A stretch of 64,000 nucleotides of DNA, from assembly GCA_009731425.1 (NCBI GenBank), contig AP018794.1:4451501-4515500 (forward strand), written 5' to 3'. The translations under genes and the position numbers were made by a program. Positions 61,112 through 64,000 of this stretch are shown here, piece by piece (positions within the stretch are counted from its first letter, which is position 1; the number at the start of each line of letters is the position of its first letter). The notes below the pieces were generated by a model. It was not told where the DNA came from and searched no databases. It saw nothing but the letters and a program-made list of their open reading frames with translations. Origin of the DNA: Lachnospiraceae bacterium KM106-2. GTDB taxonomy: Bacteria > Bacillota > Clostridia > Lachnospirales > Lachnospiraceae.

Positions 61112-61136
61112 GAGTCTGGTAAAGGAGGGACAGCAA

Positions 61137-61976
61137 ATGGGAAAATTGATCAGATGTACAGGGGTCATGGCTCAGAACCCATATAAATTCATGATGACCG
61201 GAGTGAGTGTGTACTCGATTGAAGAGATGAGTTATTACATTTACAACAATATTTATGCCATTGAGGAGAATCTTCTAGATGAAAATTTCATCGCATGGGT
61301 TCGTGATGAAATTCATATGAAGCCACTTGCTGATAAACTATTTACCCTCTATCAGAATAAAAATAATTTAAAGGATATTGTGGTGACTATCTTATGCAGT
61401 AATGATTATTACTCGGAAAAAGAAGTAAAAGAGATTATTCTCATCATGGATGAAATTATTAATCTTCCTTACATTAAACGTCAGAAAATGAAGGCAGATA
61501 ATTTCTTGAAATATGGACAGTACTCCAAGGCGGCAGCAGAGTATACAAGTATCGTAAAAAGCAAGGATATCGGAAAGTTCACGAAAGAAGAGTATGGTAA
61601 CATCCTTCATAATCTTGGTGTGACATGGGTTAGGATAAAGACTTATGAAGAAGCGCAAGACAAGTTTAAGGAGGCTTATACTTTAAATCATAATACCCAG
61701 TCTTTGTATGCGTATTTGATGGCAGTTAAGTTATCTGGAAATGAGGAACTTCTAAATGAGGAGATCCTTCGTTATGAGTTATCTGAAGAAACAAGCATGG
61801 AATTAGAGAAAGATATAGATGAGAAATATAGAAATGCCAGACGGGAGGATGAGTATTTGGAGCTGGAACATTTGGAAAATGAGAGACAGCGGGGTAAGTC
61901 AGAGAGATTTGATGAAAATGTAAAAAGAATCATTACCAAATGGAAAGACGAATATAGACATTTTGTTGAAAACTAA
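61137..61976 (+). CDS. TPR-like helical protein of the DUF5717 operon
   Basis: 279 residues, helical throughout, no membrane segment. Residues about 120-200 hold tandem repeats of TPR type (KYGQYSKAAAEYTSIV, ILHNLGVTWVRIKTYEEAQDKFKEAYTLN, LYAYLMAVKLSGNEELL). The start word MGKLIRCTGVMAQNPY with the Cys is unusual. GGAGGG lies 8 bases upstream. It probably binds one of its operon partners; no known family name. Confidence 0.68.
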   Translation: MGKLIRCTGVMAQNPYKFMMTGVSVYSIEEMSYYIYNNIYAIEENLLDENFIAWVRDEIHMKPLADKLFTLYQNKNNLKDIVVTILCSNDYYSEKEVKEIILIMDEIINLPYIKRQKMKADNFLKYGQYSKAAAEYTSIVKSKDIGKFTKEEYGNILHNLGVTWVRIKTYEEAQDKFKEAYTLNHNTQSLYAYLMAVKLSGNEELLNEEILRYELSEETSMELEKDIDEKYRNARREDEYLELEHLENERQRGKSERFDENVKRIITKWKDEYRHFVEN

Positions 61977-62006
61977 TGTTTACAAGAGATTAATACGGGA
62001 GAATAT

Positions 62007-63242
62007 ATGAATATACTAAATTTGTTTAGAAAAAAGAAGAAAGATGAGATTCAAGAAGAAGTACAAAGCGTTGCCGTTTCGGAGACAAAGAAGGAGCAGC
62101 CGGAAGTTACATTAGACGAAGACATTAAGACATTGATGGAAGACTCTTTTGTGAAAAAAGATGTCTTAGAGATGGATAGTGCGGAGAGAAATCTCTATAT
62201 CCGCGAGAATTGTGATAAGATCGTTGAGGCAAGCAGACAGCTTGAAGATTTTAAGACAGAATATCAGGCGGTTACACAGTATTTGACGGATACACAGAAG
62301 ATCGATCTGATAACGGATGATTCAAGAAGTGAATTAGAGGAAGCAGCAAAGAAGATCATCACATTGACTAAGGAACGTTTAAAGTATCAAAATGCTGAGA
62401 TCAAGATCACAAATGATCAGTATAAGATGATGGAACAGTATGAAGATGATATTCCTGGGGAAGTAAAGAAAATTAATGAAAAGGAATCTTATCATAAGGC
62501 ATTACAACAGGATATGAAGTATCTTAGTGCAGAAAAGAAGACTCTTTTATATCAGAGAGATCAGCTGGCTGATTATCAGAAAGAGTTGAACCAGCGTTCA
62601 ATCTTAATTTGTGGGCTTACTGGTTTACTTTTTATTGTACTTGCATTGTTATCACAGGTGTTCAAGGCAGACATGACGATCCCATTTTTATTAAGCGTTG
62701 TATTCGGATTGATCTGTGGTATGATCACGTTTCAAGCAGCGAGAAAAAATCAAGCAGAGTTCCATTTGACTGAAAGAAAGTTAAATCGTGCGATCTCCTT
62801 AGCCAATACGGTAAAGGTGAAATATATTAATAATCAGCTTAGCATTGATTATTCTTACAATAAGTTTCGAATCCATTCTGCAGCTAACTTGACTGGTTTA
62901 TGGGAAGAATATCAGAAGGCGAAGGAAGCAAGCAGCAAATATAAAAAAAATACAGAAGAGTTGAATTACTATAATGAGGTCTTAGTGCGTGAACTGAAAC
63001 ATTATCAGATCGCAGATCCAGAAGTATGGCTTCATCAGTCTAATGCAATCTTTGATAACCGTGAGATGGTTGAAATCCGACATCGTCTTAATGTACGTCG
63101 TCAGAAGTTACGTGATCGAATGGATTATAATAATCGTATGGTCGATGAAAGCATGAATAACATGAAGACTTTGATGGAAAATGTCCCTGAGTCGAGAGAT
63201 GAAGTAATTAAGACAGTAAAGAAATATAAAATCAGTTTATAA
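62007..63242 (+). CDS. Coiled-coil protein with a membrane hairpin (DUF5717 operon)
   Basis: 411 residues. A basic N-terminus (LFRKKKKDE), then helices and a long coiled coil (about 60-195), two adjacent membrane segments (about 197-216 and 222-240), then another coiled coil (about 245-400). With both ends in the cytoplasm, this would anchor the soluble operon products to the membrane. No family recognised. GGGAG lies 7 bases upstream. The T-box promoter of valS follows 16 bp after the stop. Confidence 0.68.
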   Translation: MNILNLFRKKKKDEIQEEVQSVAVSETKKEQPEVTLDEDIKTLMEDSFVKKDVLEMDSAERNLYIRENCDKIVEASRQLEDFKTEYQAVTQYLTDTQKIDLITDDSRSELEEAAKKIITLTKERLKYQNAEIKITNDQYKMMEQYEDDIPGEVKKINEKESYHKALQQDMKYLSAEKKTLLYQRDQLADYQKELNQRSILICGLTGLLFIVLALLSQVFKADMTIPFLLSVVFGLICGMITFQAARKNQAEFHLTERKLNRAISLANTVKVKYINNQLSIDYSYNKFRIHSAANLTGLWEEYQKAKEASSKYKKNTEELNYYNEVLVRELKHYQIADPEVWLHQSNAIFDNREMVEIRHRLNVRRQKLRDRMDYNNRMVDESMNNMKTLMENVPESRDEVIKTVKKYKISL

Positions 63243-63257
63243 ATGTCGAAAAACTAC

Positions 63258-63289
63258 TTGACAGATTTGCAAATTTTGTCTAGTATAAT
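63258..63289 (+). promoter_or_regulatory. Promoter of valS leader
   Basis: TTGACA (63258-63263) with TAGTAT at 17 bp (63281-63286) or TATAAT at 20 bp (63284-63289). Confidence 0.6.
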
Positions 63290-63329
63290 TAGTAGATTTT
63301 AGTTCAACTTAATACTAAAAATGTAGTGA

Positions 63330-63558
63330 TTAAGAGGAGTAGATAAGAAATCTTATTAGAGAGGATGACTCATAGGCTGAAAGGTCATCTTAAGCAGCAC
63401 TTATCGAAGGTAGCTTATAAACAGAATCTCTGAACAATGAGTAGGAGATTACGGTTCAGTCCCGTTACAGACTTTGAGTTGATAAAGCGCAAGCTTTATC
63501 ATAAATAAAGGTGGTACCGCGGTTTTTCGCCCTTTCAGGACGAAATACCGCTTTTTTA
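63330..63558 (+). ncRNA. T-box leader (tRNA-Val sensing) with terminator
   Basis: The T-box core AAAGGTGGTACCGCGG (63507-63522) is exact. Upstream lie the stem I words AGGAGTAGATAAG and CGAAGGTAGC, in which GTA (63410-63412) is the likely specifier and a valine codon, and the small GATAAAGC-GCAA-GCTTTATC stem (63481-63500). The terminator GCGGT...ACCGC with a T-run (63519-63558) overlaps the T-box, so uncharged tRNA-Val would favour the antiterminator and readthrough into valS. Confidence 0.92.
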
Positions 63559-63565
63559 ATTTTAT

Positions 63566-63783
63566 GCTATGCATAAAATTAAACCCTCCGGGTGGATGCG
63601 CACTCATGCAAAAGGAAGTTGTCGCTAGCGCGACTGCATTCAGCGCGAAGAATATGCCAAGGCATATTCTGTTTTATAGCTATGCATAAAATTAAACCCT
63701 CCGGGTGGATGCGCACTCATGCAAAAGGAAGTTGTCGCTAACGCGACTGCATTCGGCGCGGAGAATAAGCCAAGGCATATTCT
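63566..63783 (+). repeat. Tandem 113-bp repeat between T-box and valS
   Basis: Copy 1 starts at 63566 and copy 2 at 63679 (period 113). They agree from GCTATGCATAAAATTAAACC on through CCTCCGGGTGGATGCGCACT and GTCGCTAgCGCGACTGCATT to GGCATATTCT, with few differences (AGCG/AACG, CAGCGCGAAG/CGGCGCGGAG). Each contains self-pairing words (GTCGCTAGCGCGAC, GAATATGCCAAGGCATATTC). A third partial copy (ACCCTTCAGAAGGATGCACCAT) runs on at about 63792-63815. It lies in the valS untranslated region. Confidence 0.88.
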
Positions 63784-63875
63784 ATTAAAATAACCCTTCA
63801 GAAGGATGCACCATATCAAATTAATAACAAGTTAATTCACTCCGCAAGGAGCAGACAATAAAAAGGAGAGTTCAT

Positions 63876-64000
63876 ATGAATCAAAATCTTGAGAAGAACT
63901 ATAACCCACAAGAGATCGAACAAAGACTCTATGACAAATGGGTAAATAAGAAATATTTTCATGCTGAAGTAGATAGAAGCAAGAAACCATTTACAATCGT
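63876..64000 (+). CDS. valS: Valine-tRNA ligase, 5' part (runs off the window)
   Basis: The 41 codons present read MNQNLEKNYNPQEIEQRLYD, then KWVNKKYFHAEVDRSKKPFT, the typical ValS opening (YxPxxIExxxYxxW...YFxA...PFTIV). AAGGAGAG lies 6 bases upstream. The valine specifier of the T-box supports ValS over LeuS or IleS. The catalytic motifs (HIGH, KMSKS) lie beyond the window. Confidence 0.9.
   Translation, partial: MNQNLEKNYNPQEIEQRLYDKWVNKKYFHAEVDRSKKPFTI

Noticed and set aside
63566..63783. Possible CRISPR-like repeat
   Set aside because: Only two full units and a fragment, joined head to tail without spacers, period 113 bp; no cas genes in the window.

Overview
The window reads as one chromosomal segment of a low-GC, endospore-forming, probably motile Firmicute of the Lachnospiraceae type. 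This rests on AT-rich sequence with strong AGGAGG-type ribosome sites, vegetative promoters with 17-bp spacers, a spore-cortex-type LysM/GH18 enzyme, a sigma-D-like promoter, GntR(YtrA)-ABC operons, a valine T-box, and a gene block (DUF5717/DUF5716) that I associate with Lachnospiraceae. I cannot name the species. No rRNA, tRNA, CRISPR array, transposase gene or prophage block was seen.

Layout. 1-4.4 kb: glutamate synthase gltB (5' end outside the window) and gltD. 4.5-11.4 kb: a MYG1-family phosphoesterase with an unusual Csx-like C-terminal domain, a zinc-ribbon membrane protein, an FMN-binding lipoprotein, an orphan SPP1-type holin, a beta-lactamase-fold hydrolase, a coiled-coil protein behind a sigma-D-type promoter, a DD-carboxypeptidase and a 39-residue membrane protein. 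11.7-15.7 kb: a CPA2 antiporter, a SEC-C protein and a GH3 lipoprotein. 15.9-19.7 kb: purC, purF, purB; purA lies apart at 38.4 kb. 20-24.5 kb: a beta-helix protein, a LysM-GH18 enzyme, DedA, two very small proteins and an unknown protein. 24.5-30.6 kb: a four-gene exopolysaccharide operon (PilZ-containing cellulose-synthase-like GT2, membrane-anchored accessory protein, MBOAT acyltransferase, DHHW/AlgJ-like protein), expected to make an acetylated, c-di-GMP-controlled glycan. 31.2-35.5 kb: a LysR regulator, DUF5662 and GDSL trio, then a chemoreceptor with an in-frame TGA at codon 10. 35.6-38.2 kb: methionine importer metNIQ on the minus strand. 40.8-47.3 kb: a ten-gene GntR-regulated ABC operon built largely of duplicated membrane proteins, followed by a second, four-gene GntR/ABC operon (47.5-50.1 kb). 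50.1-56.2 kb: a phosphodiesterase, a PLP aminotransferase, an ABC exporter pair, an O-antigen-ligase-like protein and a VOC protein. 56.3-63.2 kb: a four-gene operon of unknown function with a 1188-residue protein, an actin/Hsp70-like protein, a TPR-like protein and a coiled-coil membrane protein. 63.25-64 kb: a T-box leader, a tandem 113-bp repeat and the start of valS.

Two families of intergenic repeats run through the window. The first (7.7, 40.4 and 55.5 kb, with a decayed reversed copy at 19.7 kb) is a 231-232 nt multi-hairpin element whose stems show compensatory changes. Each intact copy sits between two copies of the same transcription terminator. The second (19.9, 23.8 and 30.7 kb) is about 160-210 bp, carries two variable-sequence but pairable stems, and always lies between transcription units.

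The points I consider most worth a second look are the MYG1-Csx-like fusion, the terminator-nested structured element, the DUF5717/DUF5716 operon, the chemoreceptor with an early stop codon, and the duplicated ABC operon with its palindromic operator.
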